Source: Clostridiales bacterium UBA735
Lineage (GTDB): Bacteria; Bacillota; Clostridia; Oscillospirales; Oscillospiraceae
Length of the DNA stretch: 21,343 nucleotides
NCBI GenBank assembly: GCA_002298695.1
Contig: DBLB01000161.1
Coordinates: 2,877-24,219, forward strand
Direction: 5' to 3'
In this document: positions 14,123 to 21,343 of the stretch, piece after piece
Numbering within the stretch: the stretch's first letter is position 1
Layout: the number at the start of each line of letters is the position of its first letter
Made by a program: the position numbers and the translations under genes
Notes under the pieces: model-generated
What the model was told of the DNA's origin: nothing
What the model saw: the letters and a program-made list of their open reading frames with translations, nothing else
Databases searched by the model: none

Positions 14123-15160
14123 ATGAAAGCTGCTGTCATGACCGGCATCAAGCAGGTCGAACTGATGGAATATCCCATGCCGCCCGTCGGTGACGACGAC
14201 GTTCTGGTTCAGGTGGAATGCTGCGGCGTCTGCGGCTCCGACCTGCACTACTATGAGTTCGGCCGCATCGGCGACCTCGTCGTGGAAAAGCCGATGATCC
14301 TCGGCCACGAGTGCGCCGGCCGCGTCGTCCGCTTCGGCAAAAATGTCGAGGGCCTTTCCGCCGGCGACCTTGTGGCCATCGAACCCGGCTACACCTGCGG
14401 CAAATGCGAATACTGCCGCAGCGGCCGCTACAACCTCTGCGAAAAGGTCGTCTTCATGGCGACCCCGCCGTATGACGGCGCTTTCTGCGAATACGTCAGC
14501 TGCCCGGCCGAGGTCGTTTTCAAGCTCCCGCCGGAGATGGACGCCGTCGAGGGCGCGCTGCTCGAACCGCTGAACGTCGGCTTCCACGCCGCCCGGCAGG
14601 GCGAAGCCTGCGTCGGCAAGAGTGCGGTCGTGCTCGGTTCCGGCTGCATCGGCCTGTGCACCGTGATGGCCCTGACGGCCATGGGCGTGCGCGAGATCTA
14701 TGTCGCCGACGTGCTCGAAAAGCGCCTCCGGATGGCGGAAAAGATCGGCGCGCTGGTCACGATCAACGCTGCAAAGGAAAACACGGTCGAGCGCGTGCTG
14801 GCACTCACCGGCGGAAAAGGTGCCGACATCGTCATCGAAACGGCCGGTGCGGCCGCCACCGGAAAGCAGACCGTGGAGCTCGCCAAGCGCGGCGGCACGA
14901 TCGTCATGGTGGGGTTGGCCCCGAATTCCGTCTATCCCTTCGATTTCGGCACGTTCATCAACCACGAGCTGACCATGCGCTCCGTCTTCCGCTACCGCAA
15001 TCTCTACCCCGTGACCATCGAGGCCGTGCGGCGGCTGCACCTGCCGCTGAAGGAGATCGTCACGGACGAATTCGACCTTGCGCACGCCAACGAGGGCCTG
15101 ACCTGCTGCGTCGAGCACAGGGATCAGACCGTCAAGGCCATCATCCGCATTTCCGAGTGA
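14123..15160 (+). CDS. zinc-dependent sorbitol/xylitol (L-iditol)-type dehydrogenase
   Basis: A 345-residue medium-chain dehydrogenase of the sorbitol/xylitol dehydrogenase group, which oxidises polyols to 2-ketoses with NAD. Catalytic-zinc ligands are Cys37 (GVCGSDLHYYE), His62-Glu63 (GHEC) and Glu148 (LLEP). Structural zinc cysteines are at 92, 95, 98 and 106. FMATPPYDGAF (111-121) is a hallmark of this subgroup. GSGCIG (172-177) and the acidic Asp196 mark the NAD fold. GAGGA precedes the ATG. It lies between a fructokinase-like kinase and the sugar-binding protein, linking uptake to ketose formation. It is distinct from the dehydrogenase at 6177. Sorbitol, xylitol, ribitol or another polyol could be the substrate. 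Confidence 0.88.
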   Translation: MKAAVMTGIKQVELMEYPMPPVGDDDVLVQVECCGVCGSDLHYYEFGRIGDLVVEKPMILGHECAGRVVRFGKNVEGLSAGDLVAIEPGYTCGKCEYCRSGRYNLCEKVVFMATPPYDGAFCEYVSCPAEVVFKLPPEMDAVEGALLEPLNVGFHAARQGEACVGKSAVVLGSGCIGLCTVMALTAMGVREIYVADVLEKRLRMAEKIGALVTINAAKENTVERVLALTGGKGADIVIETAGAAATGKQTVELAKRGGTIVMVGLAPNSVYPFDFGTFINHELTMRSVFRYRNLYPVTIEAVRRLHLPLKEIVTDEFDLAHANEGLTCCVEHRDQTVKAIIRISE

Positions 15161-15171
15161 ACCATTCCCGG

Positions 15172-15195
15172 TTTTAGCGTGGAAACACGATAAAA
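15172..15195. promoter_or_regulatory. imperfect palindrome before the sugar-binding protein gene
   Basis: TTTTA-g-CGTG, loop GAAA, CACG-a-TAAAA: nine paired positions with one mismatch, with a GNRA-type tetraloop. It lies in the 60-base gap before the binding-protein ribosome binding site and could be an operator or an RNA stem that adjusts expression of this highly needed gene. Confidence 0.35.
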
Positions 15196-15220
15196 TAAAA
15201 AATTTATGGAGGAGAAACAA

Positions 15221-16318
15221 ATGAAAAGATTTCTGGCACTGATCCTGGCCCTCGTCATGGTCGCCTGCCTGTTCGCAGGCTGCTCCACGACGCCGAGCAC
15301 GAGCACGAGCAACGACAAGACCGACGCCCCCGCAACCGACGCGACCGCCTCCGATACGACCAAAACCGACGCCCCCGCAACCGACGCCGAAACGGACGCT
15401 GAGACCGAAAAGAAGACCGAAGGCTTCAAGATCGGCATCACTGTCGGCGACCTGTCCAACCCGATCTGGGCTGAAGTCTGCGGCGAAGCGCAGAAGCGCG
15501 CCGAATCCTACGGCTGCACCGCGGATGTCGTCGCCTGCAACAACGACGCCGCCACGCAGATCGCCCAGGTGGAGAACTTCATCACCGAGGGCGTTGACGC
15601 CATCATCATCGGCGCTGCGGACTCCGCTTCCATGAACGACGTCTGCAAGAAGGCCATGGACGCCGGCATCGTCGTCATGGCCTACGGCATCCACCTGACC
15701 AACTGCACCACCTCCCTGACGAACGACAACCCCGGCGCCGGCAAGATCATCGGCGAGCTGGCCGGCAAGTTCATCAACGAGAACTACGACGGCAAGGCCG
15801 AGGTCGGCCTGATCACCTACTACGAGAACGCCGAGTGCCTCGAGCGCGGCAACGCGATGGTCGCCGCTCTGGCCGAGACCTGCCCGGGTGCGGAGATCGT
15901 CCAGGAATGCTCCACCTGCGTGGCGGACGAAGCCATGACCTATGTTGAGAACTGGCTTCAGTCCAACCCGAACATGAAGGTCATCATGTCCATCGGCGAC
16001 GGCGGCGGCATCGGCGCCAACCAGGCCGTCAAGGCTGCCGGCAAGGCGGACGGCTTCGGTATCTTCGCCGTCGACGGCACCATCGAGGCCCTCCAGCTGA
16101 TGGTCAACGGCGACCCGATCCGTGCAGAAGTGGCCTTCGGCGCCGGCTGGCAGCTCGGCGACCAGATGATCGACGTCTGCTACGCGGCCCTGACCGAAGA
16201 GAACTTCGAAACCGACAACGTCACCCCGAACGAGGTCGTCGAGCTGGACTCCCTGGCCGACTGGATCGCCGACTGGGGCTATGAAGACAAGATCGACCTG
16301 AGCAACCTCAGCAAGTAA
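15221..16318 (+). CDS. sugar ABC transporter substrate-binding lipoprotein (RbsB type)
   Basis: A 365-residue extracellular solute-binding protein of the ribose/galactose class (Peripla_BP_4). Residues 1-20 are a lipoprotein signal (MKRFLALILALVMVACLFAG) with lipid-modified Cys21. Residues about 22-60 are a Thr/Asp/Ala-rich linker with TDAPATDA twice. The binding domain begins at FKIGITVGDLSNPIWAEV and contains VDAIIIGAADS and GIFAVDGTIEALQL. The second in-frame ATG (15221) is chosen because GGAGGAG lies just before it; the ATG at 15206 would put that site inside the gene. It captures an unphosphorylated sugar or polyol for the ATPase and permease that follow. A double hairpin separates it from them. 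Confidence 0.92.
   Translation: MKRFLALILALVMVACLFAGCSTTPSTSTSNDKTDAPATDATASDTTKTDAPATDAETDAETEKKTEGFKIGITVGDLSNPIWAEVCGEAQKRAESYGCTADVVACNNDAATQIAQVENFITEGVDAIIIGAADSASMNDVCKKAMDAGIVVMAYGIHLTNCTTSLTNDNPGAGKIIGELAGKFINENYDGKAEVGLITYYENAECLERGNAMVAALAETCPGAEIVQECSTCVADEAMTYVENWLQSNPNMKVIMSIGDGGGIGANQAVKAAGKADGFGIFAVDGTIEALQLMVNGDPIRAEVAFGAGWQLGDQMIDVCYAALTEENFETDNVTPNEVVELDSLADWIADWGYEDKIDLSNLSK
15320..15387 (+). repeat. 23-bp direct repeat in the lipoprotein linker
   Basis: Bases 15320-15342 and 15365-15387 are identical and encode TDAPATDA twice in the linker after the lipidated cysteine. Slippage or duplication here would change tether length without shifting the frame. Confidence 0.75.
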
Positions 16319-16338
16319 TTCCGCAAGCACTTCCATAT

Positions 16339-16396
16339 GAGGGCGTCCCATTTGCGGGACGCCCTCCCCCAAAAGCGCGTCCCGCCCGGCGGGACG
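16339..16396 (+). promoter_or_regulatory. tandem intercistronic hairpins between binding protein and ABC ATPase genes
   Basis: Hairpin 1: GAGGGCGTCCC (16339-16349) pairs perfectly with 16356-16366, six-base loop. Hairpin 2: CGTCCCGC (16378-16385) pairs with GCGGGACG (16389-16396), three-base loop. Neither is followed by a T-run, so they look like RNA-stabilising or partial-termination structures that raise the binding protein relative to the membrane parts. GGGACGC of hairpin 1 can also pair with GCGTCCC of hairpin 2. Confidence 0.65.
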
Positions 16397-16429
16397 AAAT
16401 CGAGGACCTGACGAGGAGAGGAGATTTTT

Positions 16430-17920
16430 GTGAACACGACGATTCTGGAATTCAGGGATATCGTCAAGCGATACCCCGGCGTGCTGGCGCTGGACCATGT
16501 GAGCATCGCATTCCGCGAAGGTGAAGTACATGCTCTGGTCGGCGAAAACGGCGCGGGAAAGTCCACCCTGATCAAAACGGCGACCGGCGCGATCTCTCCG
16601 ACCTCCGGTACGATTCTGGTCAACGGGAAGGAATACAAAAACATGACGCCGGCGCTCGCGCGCGACAGCGGCGTATCGGTCATCTATCAGGAGTTCAACC
16701 TGGTCAACGACCTTTCGATTGCGGAGAATGTCTTTCTCGGCAGTCCCATCAAAACGCACGGCCTTGTGGACAAGAAGGCCATGGTGCGCGAGAGCGGGAA
16801 GATTTTCCGGGACCTCGGCATCGACATCGATCCGCGCCTTCCGGTCCGCTCTCTCACGACCGGCTATCAGCAGCTCGTGGAGATCGCAAAGGCGCTCTCG
16901 CACCACACAAAGATTTTGATTATGGATGAACCATCCGCCTCACTGACGACGAACGAAGTGGAAATGCTCTTCAAGATCGTCAAGAAATTACAGCAGGCGG
17001 GTGTTACGATCGTATATATTTCGCACCGGCTGGATGAGATCTTTGAGATCTCAGACCGGGTCTCTGTCCTCCGCGACGGGCAGCTCATCCGCACGATGGA
17101 CATCGGGGAAACGAACCGGCAGCAGCTCATCTCCCTCATGGTCGGCCGCGACCTGAAGGAGACCTATCCTACATTGGATCCCACCGACGACCACAGCGTC
17201 GTCATGCAGGTATCGCATCTCTGCGGCCCCGGCGTGAAGGACGTCTCGTTCGAGATCCGCAAGGGTGAGATCCTCGGCCTCGGCGGCCTGATCGGCGCCG
17301 GGCGGACGGAGTCGGCGCAGATCATCTGCGGCGTCACAAAGCAGACCGGTGGCGAGATCCGCTACAAAGGGGAGGTCATCCATCCGCGCAGCCCGCGCGA
17401 GGCGGTCAACCTTGGCATCGCGCTTGCCCCGGAGGACCGCAAGCGGCAGGGCGTCATGCTGCACATGAGCATCGCAGAAAATATCGTCTTCCCCAGCCAC
17501 CGGCTGCTCTCAAAATTCGGTGTGCTGAACCGCAAAAAGGGTGACGCGCTGGTCGAGCAGTACCACAAGGCGCTCCAGATCAAAGCGCCGACCATGCAGC
17601 AGCTCGTGCGCAACCTCTCCGGCGGCAACCAGCAGAAGGTCGTCCTGGCCAAGTGGCTGGCGCGCTCGCCCGAGGTCATCATTCTCGACGAGCCGACGCG
17701 CGGCATCGACGTCGGCGCCAAAGCCGAGAGCTACGTCCTGATGGACGAGCTCGCGCAGCAGGGCGTCAGCATCCTCATGATCTCCTCCGAGCTGCCGGAA
17801 ATTCTCGGCATGAGCGACCGGATCTACGTCATGAACAACGGTGCTGTCGCCGCCTGTCTCGACGGGCAGACAGCCGATCAGGAAACCATTATGCGCTACG
17901 CAGCAGGGGTGACAACATGA
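16430..17920 (+). CDS. sugar ABC transporter ATP-binding protein (RbsA/MglA type)
   Basis: A 496-residue protein with two ABC cassettes, as in ribose/galactose importers. Cassette 1: Walker A GENGAGKST (38-46), signature LTTGYQQ (142-148), Walker B LIMDEP (163-168). Cassette 2: the usual degenerate Walker A GLIGAGRTE (286-294), APEDRKRQG (333-341), signature LSGGNQQK (396-403) and Walker B VIILDEP (416-422). It powers import at the inner face of the membrane. The start is GTG, supported by GAGAGGAG about seven bases upstream; no in-frame ATG lies closer to that site. Its stop overlaps the permease start (ATGA), so the two are translationally coupled. Confidence 0.94.
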   Translation: MNTTILEFRDIVKRYPGVLALDHVSIAFREGEVHALVGENGAGKSTLIKTATGAISPTSGTILVNGKEYKNMTPALARDSGVSVIYQEFNLVNDLSIAENVFLGSPIKTHGLVDKKAMVRESGKIFRDLGIDIDPRLPVRSLTTGYQQLVEIAKALSHHTKILIMDEPSASLTTNEVEMLFKIVKKLQQAGVTIVYISHRLDEIFEISDRVSVLRDGQLIRTMDIGETNRQQLISLMVGRDLKETYPTLDPTDDHSVVMQVSHLCGPGVKDVSFEIRKGEILGLGGLIGAGRTESAQIICGVTKQTGGEIRYKGEVIHPRSPREAVNLGIALAPEDRKRQGVMLHMSIAENIVFPSHRLLSKFGVLNRKKGDALVEQYHKALQIKAPTMQQLVRNLSGGNQQKVVLAKWLARSPEVIILDEPTRGIDVGAKAESYVLMDELAQQGVSILMISSELPEILGMSDRIYVMNNGAVAACLDGQTADQETIMRYAAGVTT

Positions 17921-18906
17921 CAAAACATCCATCAGATACAGTTCGGAAACCAACGGAAAGCAAGGCCCTGCAGAGTCTGAAAAATCTGCTCGGCATTCTC
18001 GCCGCACTTGCCATCATCTGCGTCGTCCTCTCCATTCTGAATCCGAAATTCTTCCAGCTGAAAAACTTCATCACCATCCTCCGCACCACCTCCATCAACG
18101 CCATCGTTGCCTACGGTATGACGTTCGTCATCATCACCGGCGGCATCGACCTGTCCGTCGGTTCGGTCATGAGTCTGGGCGGCGTGCTCTGCTCCATGCT
18201 CATCGCCCGCACCGGCTGCGGCGTGCTGGTGTCGATGCTGGCGGGCCTGAGCATCGGCGTGCTGATCGGTCTCATCAACGGCCTGTGCATCACGAAGTTC
18301 AGTCTTGCGCCCTTCATCGTCACGCTGGCCACCAGCTACATTGCGCGCGGCGTCTCCTATCTCCTGACCAACGCGCGCCCCGTGTCCATCAAGGAGGAAT
18401 TCTTCTACGAATTCGGCAACGGCATGATCGGCAACGTCTTCCCCTACATCATTCTCTACATGCTGCTGGTCTTCGCCGTCTCCTGGATCGTTTTGAACCG
18501 CACACGCTTCGGCCGCCGCGTGTTCGCCATCGGCGGCAATGAAGAGGCTGCGCGCTTCTCCGGCATCAAGATCCACCGCATCAAGATCATCACCTACATC
18601 TGCTCCGGCCTGCTCGCCGCCTTCGCCGGCATCATCACCTGCGCCAAGATGTACAGCGGTCAGCCCGTCATCGGCGAGGACGCCTCCATGGATGCGATCG
18701 CGGGCATTGTCCTCGGCGGCACCTCCATGAACGGCGGCTTCGGCACGCTGACCGGCACGCTGATCGGCTGCATCATCATCGGCGTCATCAACAACGGCAT
18801 GAACCTGATCGGCCTGAACTCGTTCTGGCAGCAGGTCGCCAAGGGCCTTGTCATCCTGATCGCCGTCTATGTGGACGCGGTGAAAAAGAAAGGAAAGAAA
18901 GCATAA
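17917..18906 (+). CDS. sugar ABC transporter permease (RbsC type)
   Basis: A 329-residue integral membrane protein of the ribose-type permease family. It has a polar N-terminus (about 1-20), then successive hydrophobic segments starting at NLLGILAALAIICVVLSIL (about 23-41). The family hallmark GIDLSVGSVMSLGG lies at 76-89 and AIAGIVLGGTSMNGGFGT followed by a glycine-rich helix lies near the C-terminus. It likely forms a homodimeric channel with the ATPase encoded just upstream. The start codon overlaps the ATPase stop; the long reading frame upstream of the ATG is out of frame with that gene and is not coding. Three bases separate its stop from the transketolase gene start. Confidence 0.93.
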   Translation: MTKHPSDTVRKPTESKALQSLKNLLGILAALAIICVVLSILNPKFFQLKNFITILRTTSINAIVAYGMTFVIITGGIDLSVGSVMSLGGVLCSMLIARTGCGVLVSMLAGLSIGVLIGLINGLCITKFSLAPFIVTLATSYIARGVSYLLTNARPVSIKEEFFYEFGNGMIGNVFPYIILYMLLVFAVSWIVLNRTRFGRRVFAIGGNEEAARFSGIKIHRIKIITYICSGLLAAFAGIITCAKMYSGQPVIGEDASMDAIAGIVLGGTSMNGGFGTLTGTLIGCIIIGVINNGMNLIGLNSFWQQVAKGLVILIAVYVDAVKKKGKKA

Positions 18907-18909
18907 TCT

Positions 18910-19761
18910 ATGGAACACAGCATTTCCGCCGCGGAGATCCGGCATCTTCAGGAGATCGCGCTGGACTGCCGCAGAACCATCCTGACCATGACGCACCACG
19001 CGAAAAACGGTCACGTCGGCGGCTCTCTCTCCGAGATCGATATCCTTGTCGCGCTGTACTTCTCCGTCCTGCACATTGACCCGGCCCGGCCGGACTGGCC
19101 GGAGCGTGACCGCTTCCTGCTCTCCAAGGGCCACGCAAGCCCCGGCTTCTATACCGCGCTGGCCAACCGCGGCTACTTCGAAGCATCCCTGCTGGACACC
19201 TTTGACGCCATCGACAGTCCCCTTCAGGCCCACCCGGACATGCACAAATGCCCCGGCGTCGACTACAGCACCGGCTCTCTCGGCCAGGGTCTGTCCATCG
19301 GCGTCGGCATGGCCGAAGGCGCAGCGCAGCTCGGCATGCCGTTCAAAACGTTCGTCCTCCTCGGCGACGGCGAATCGCAGGAGGGCCAGGTCTGGGAGGC
19401 GCTGATGTACGCCGGCGTCCGCCAGGTAAAAAATCTCGTCGCCATCTTTGACTATAACCACGTCCAGCTCTCCACAGCCCTTTCCGACGGCGTCGACCTT
19501 GCCCCGCTCACCGACAAGCTCCGCGCCTTCCGCTGGAACGTCATCGAAGCGCGCGGCAACGACATGGCGAGCATCCTGCCCGCCCTCCACCGCGCCCGCG
19601 CGGAGAGCGCGTCCGGCCCCGTGGCCGTCGTCGCCGATACCGTCAAGGGCTGCGGCGTCAGCTTCATGGAAAACCGCTATCAATGGCACGGCAAAGCGCC
19701 GAACGACGAACAGCTCGCGCAGGCGCTTGCGGAATTGGGAGGTGACACGCATGCAGTATGA
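18910..19761 (+). CDS. transketolase N-terminal subunit
   Basis: A 283-residue protein equal to the thiamine-diphosphate-binding first third of transketolase. Visible motifs are GHVGGSLSEIDIL (35-47), SKGHASPGFY (72-81), TGSLGQGLSIGVGMAEG (121-137) and the ThDP/metal motif GDGESQEGQVWEA with DYNHVQ (152-186). It works with the C-terminal subunit encoded next to transfer two-carbon units between ketose and aldose phosphates. The ribosome binding site is weak and distant, so coupling with the permease gene is likely. Split transketolases occur widely in Clostridia. Related pairs placed in sugar clusters have been assigned special substrates such as apulose-4-phosphate. Confidence 0.92.
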   Translation: MEHSISAAEIRHLQEIALDCRRTILTMTHHAKNGHVGGSLSEIDILVALYFSVLHIDPARPDWPERDRFLLSKGHASPGFYTALANRGYFEASLLDTFDAIDSPLQAHPDMHKCPGVDYSTGSLGQGLSIGVGMAEGAAQLGMPFKTFVLLGDGESQEGQVWEALMYAGVRQVKNLVAIFDYNHVQLSTALSDGVDLAPLTDKLRAFRWNVIEARGNDMASILPALHRARAESASGPVAVVADTVKGCGVSFMENRYQWHGKAPNDEQLAQALAELGGDTHAV

Positions 19762-20701
19762 ACCGGCATCCATGGTCGCCCAGCGCGCCGCCTTCGGGCA
19801 GGGGCTGCTGGAGCTGGCCGAGCGGGAACCACGTCTGCTCGTGCTCGACGCGGACGTCTGCTGCTCCACGCAGACGCACCTGTTCCGCGAAAAATACCCC
19901 GACCGCTTCTGCCAGGTCGGCATCGCCGAGCAGAACCTCGTCGGCATCGCCGCGGGTCTTTCCGCTGTGGGCCTCATTCCGTTCGTCTCGGCCTTCGCGG
20001 TCTTCCTGACCGAGCGCGCCGGCGACCAGATCCGCAACGCCGTGGCCCATCCGCGCGCCAACGTCAAGCTGAACGGTGCCTACTGCGGTCTGCCGACCGG
20101 GCGCGGCGGCGCGACGCACTCCGCCGTGGAGGACATCGCAGTCATGCGCTGCCTGCCCAATCTGACGATTTTTGACCCCGCGGACGCAAACGAAACCATC
20201 CGCTGCATGGAGCTTGCCATGCAGATCGACGGCCCTGTCTACCTGCGCACCGTCCGCTGCGAGGTCCCGACGATCTTCCCCGCCTCGCATACCGTTCCCC
20301 CCGGCAAGGCCGTCGCCCTGCGCACCGGCAGCGACGTCACCATCGTCTCTTCCGGCATGATGACCGCCAAAGCACAGGCGGCCTGCGAGCTTCTCGAAGC
20401 GCAGCACATCCATGCCGAGCACCTGCACATGCCCTGCATCAAGCCGCTCGACCGCGAGGCGCTGCGCGCTTCCGCCGCAAAGACCGGCCGCGTCGTGACC
20501 GTAGAGAACCATTCGGTCATCGGCGGTCTCGGCAGCGCCGTCTGCGAAGCACTCTGCGGCGATCTCCCGGTTCCGGTCCGCCGCCTTGGCTTCCCCGATG
20601 TGTTCGCGCAATGCGGCGACGATGAGACGCTCTTCACCCGCTACGGCATGAACACCGCACAGATCGCAGAGGCAGCGCTGGAACTCCTGCACCGTCCCTG
20701 A
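19751..20701 (+). CDS. transketolase C-terminal subunit
   Basis: A 316-residue protein with the pyrimidine-binding and C-terminal domains of transketolase. Motifs include QVGIAEQNLVGIAAGLSAVG (55-74), with Glu60 as the expected cofactor-activating glutamate, and GATHSAVEDIAVMRCLPNLTIFDP (119-142). The last third has VTVENHSVIGGLG of the C-terminal domain. The ATG at 19751 overlaps the N-subunit stop by 11 bases and has GGAGGTGA about six bases upstream; a longer overlapping frame upstream is a shadow. Together with the N-subunit it makes a complete enzyme. It is the last gene of the transporter segment and is followed by a weak hairpin. Confidence 0.92.
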   Translation: MQYEPASMVAQRAAFGQGLLELAEREPRLLVLDADVCCSTQTHLFREKYPDRFCQVGIAEQNLVGIAAGLSAVGLIPFVSAFAVFLTERAGDQIRNAVAHPRANVKLNGAYCGLPTGRGGATHSAVEDIAVMRCLPNLTIFDPADANETIRCMELAMQIDGPVYLRTVRCEVPTIFPASHTVPPGKAVALRTGSDVTIVSSGMMTAKAQAACELLEAQHIHAEHLHMPCIKPLDREALRASAAKTGRVVTVENHSVIGGLGSAVCEALCGDLPVPVRRLGFPDVFAQCGDDETLFTRYGMNTAQIAEAALELLHRP

Positions 20702-20718
20702 AATTGAATTTCACTTTT
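20699..20718 (+). terminator. weak hairpin terminator after the transketolase pair
   Basis: TGAAAT (20699-20704) pairs with ATTTCA (20708-20713) across three bases and is followed by CTTTT. The stem is short and begins in the stop codon, so termination may be partial. Confidence 0.4.
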
Positions 20719-20768
20719 CATCGCCGCTGTGTTTTTGCTCAGATTTTCCGTCATCCGCCGTTTCTTCC

Positions 20769-20797
20769 TTTACTTTGCGCGTGAAAAACGGTATGAT
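20769..20797 (+). promoter_or_regulatory. promoter for the IclR-type regulator
   Basis: TTTACT (20769-20774), 17 bases, TATGAT (20792-20797); about 47 bases before the ATG. Confidence 0.75.
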
Positions 20798-20811
20798 ATT
20801 TCTAGAAATAT
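20796..20811. promoter_or_regulatory. perfect 16-bp palindrome, likely IclR autoregulatory operator
   Basis: ATATTTCTAGAAATAT reads the same on both strands and covers the end of the -10 box and the expected transcription start, so a bound repressor would block the promoter directly. Confidence 0.65.
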
Positions 20812-20844
20812 TGCCTCTACCGGCAAAGAACAGGAGAAACGACC

Positions 20845-21343
20845 ATGGAATCCAAAAACGAACTCGGCGGCCAGATGATCACGAAATTCTTTTCCATTCT
20901 GGAGTACATGTCCAAAACGAAAAGCCCCATCCGCCTGCAAGACATTTCCACACACCTGGAGATTCCGCAGGCCACCATGCTGCGCTACCTCACCAGCATG
21001 ATCCGCCAGGGCTACGTCTATCAGGACAAGGAAACGCTCCGCTATGCGCTCACCTGGAAGATCTGCCGCATCACCAATAACCTCAGCTCTCCCCTCTCGG
21101 CCAAGGCCATCGTCTCGCCCTATGTCTACGAGCTTTCCAGCAAGCTCAGCGTCGGCGCGGCGGCCATGATGATCCAGGGCTACAACGGCGTCTATATCGA
21201 GATGATCGATGAGCCGTCCACGCTCCTGACCTCCATCCTGCGCATGAGCAATTGCCCGCCTCTCAACTCCACCGCCTCCGGCAAGCTCCTGCTCTCGCAG
21301 TTCTCCCCTGCTGAGCTTGACGATTTCATTCAGATCCGCGGTC
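20845..21343 (+). CDS. IclR-family transcriptional regulator (partial, runs off the window)
   Basis: The first 166 residues of an IclR-type regulator. Residues about 8-75 form the winged helix-turn-helix (ITKFFSILEYMSKTKSPIRLQDISTHLEIPQATMLRYLTSMIRQGYV). The start of the effector domain follows, with AIVSPYVYELSSKLSVGAAAMMIQ and LNSTASGKLLLSQFSP, the latter typical of the family ligand-binding region. AGGAGA precedes the ATG. It has its own promoter and a palindrome over the start point. IclR regulators commonly control sugar-acid or aromatic catabolism, so it may regulate genes further right rather than the transporter segment. The C-terminus is outside the window. Confidence 0.9.
   Translation, partial: MESKNELGGQMITKFFSILEYMSKTKSPIRLQDISTHLEIPQATMLRYLTSMIRQGYVYQDKETLRYALTWKICRITNNLSSPLSAKAIVSPYVYELSSKLSVGAAAMMIQGYNGVYIEMIDEPSTLLTSILRMSNCPPLNSTASGKLLLSQFSPAELDDFIQIRG

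Noticed and set aside
13346..16906. 1186-codon open frame on the minus strand
   Set aside because: It runs antisense through five well-recognised genes. Its product is rich in Gly, Val, Asp, Ala and His with no family motifs. Long antisense frames are expected in GC-rich coding DNA.
17932..20067. 711-codon open frame on the minus strand
   Set aside because: Antisense to the permease and transketolase genes, low-complexity His/Ala/Asp-rich product with no start signal; a composition artefact.

Overview
The window looks like chromosomal DNA of a GC-rich gut-type Clostridia member (Oscillospirales-like). This rests on Gram-positive gene style: strong AGGAGG-type ribosome binding sites, a lipoprotein sugar-binding protein, LacI/ROK/IclR regulators, a split transketolase and a DUF3786 protein. 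No gene fixes the species. It falls into two parts with visibly different base composition.

Part 1 (about 1-4750) is a mobile-element end. It has two tyrosine recombinases (56-1237 and 2543-3718). Between them is a divergent pair: a flavin reductase and an HxlR-type regulator. A DUF3786 gene follows on the minus strand. Next comes an intact tRNA-Arg(CCG) (4501-4574, minus). Only 132 bp further right is the 5' half of a second tRNA-Arg(CCG) (4707-4745, minus). That half keeps a near-consensus promoter but is cut exactly at the anticodon loop. Three GTRGTCAA direct repeats lie between the two copies. The simplest reading is that an element integrated into the anticodon loop of a tRNA-Arg gene and supplied a complete replacement tRNA. 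The other junction is not in the window.

Part 2 (about 4850 to the end) is a carbohydrate or polyol catabolic locus, all on the plus strand. Segment A runs: LacI regulator, then (after a promoter, a hairpin and a perfect operator palindrome) a zinc alcohol dehydrogenase, an FGGY sugar kinase, a uroporphyrinogen-decarboxylase-family protein, a 1-phosphofructokinase-like PfkB kinase and a ROK kinase. Segment B has its own promoter with two tandem palindromes. It runs: ROK repressor, fructokinase-like PfkB kinase, sorbitol/xylitol-type dehydrogenase, lipoprotein sugar-binding protein, ribose-type ABC ATPase, permease and the two transketolase halves. An IclR regulator with its own promoter and palindrome starts at 20845 and runs off the end.

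The genes suggest import of an unphosphorylated sugar or polyol by the ABC transporter, oxidation to a ketose by the two dehydrogenases, phosphorylation by some of four kinases, and entry into glycolysis and the pentose phosphate pathway. The substrate cannot be read from the sequence. The parts that fit no standard pathway are the uroporphyrinogen-decarboxylase-like protein with a possible zinc-methyltransferase motif, the number of kinases, and the split transketolase attached to the transporter. All functional assignments are by family recognition of the translated sequences; no database search was run.
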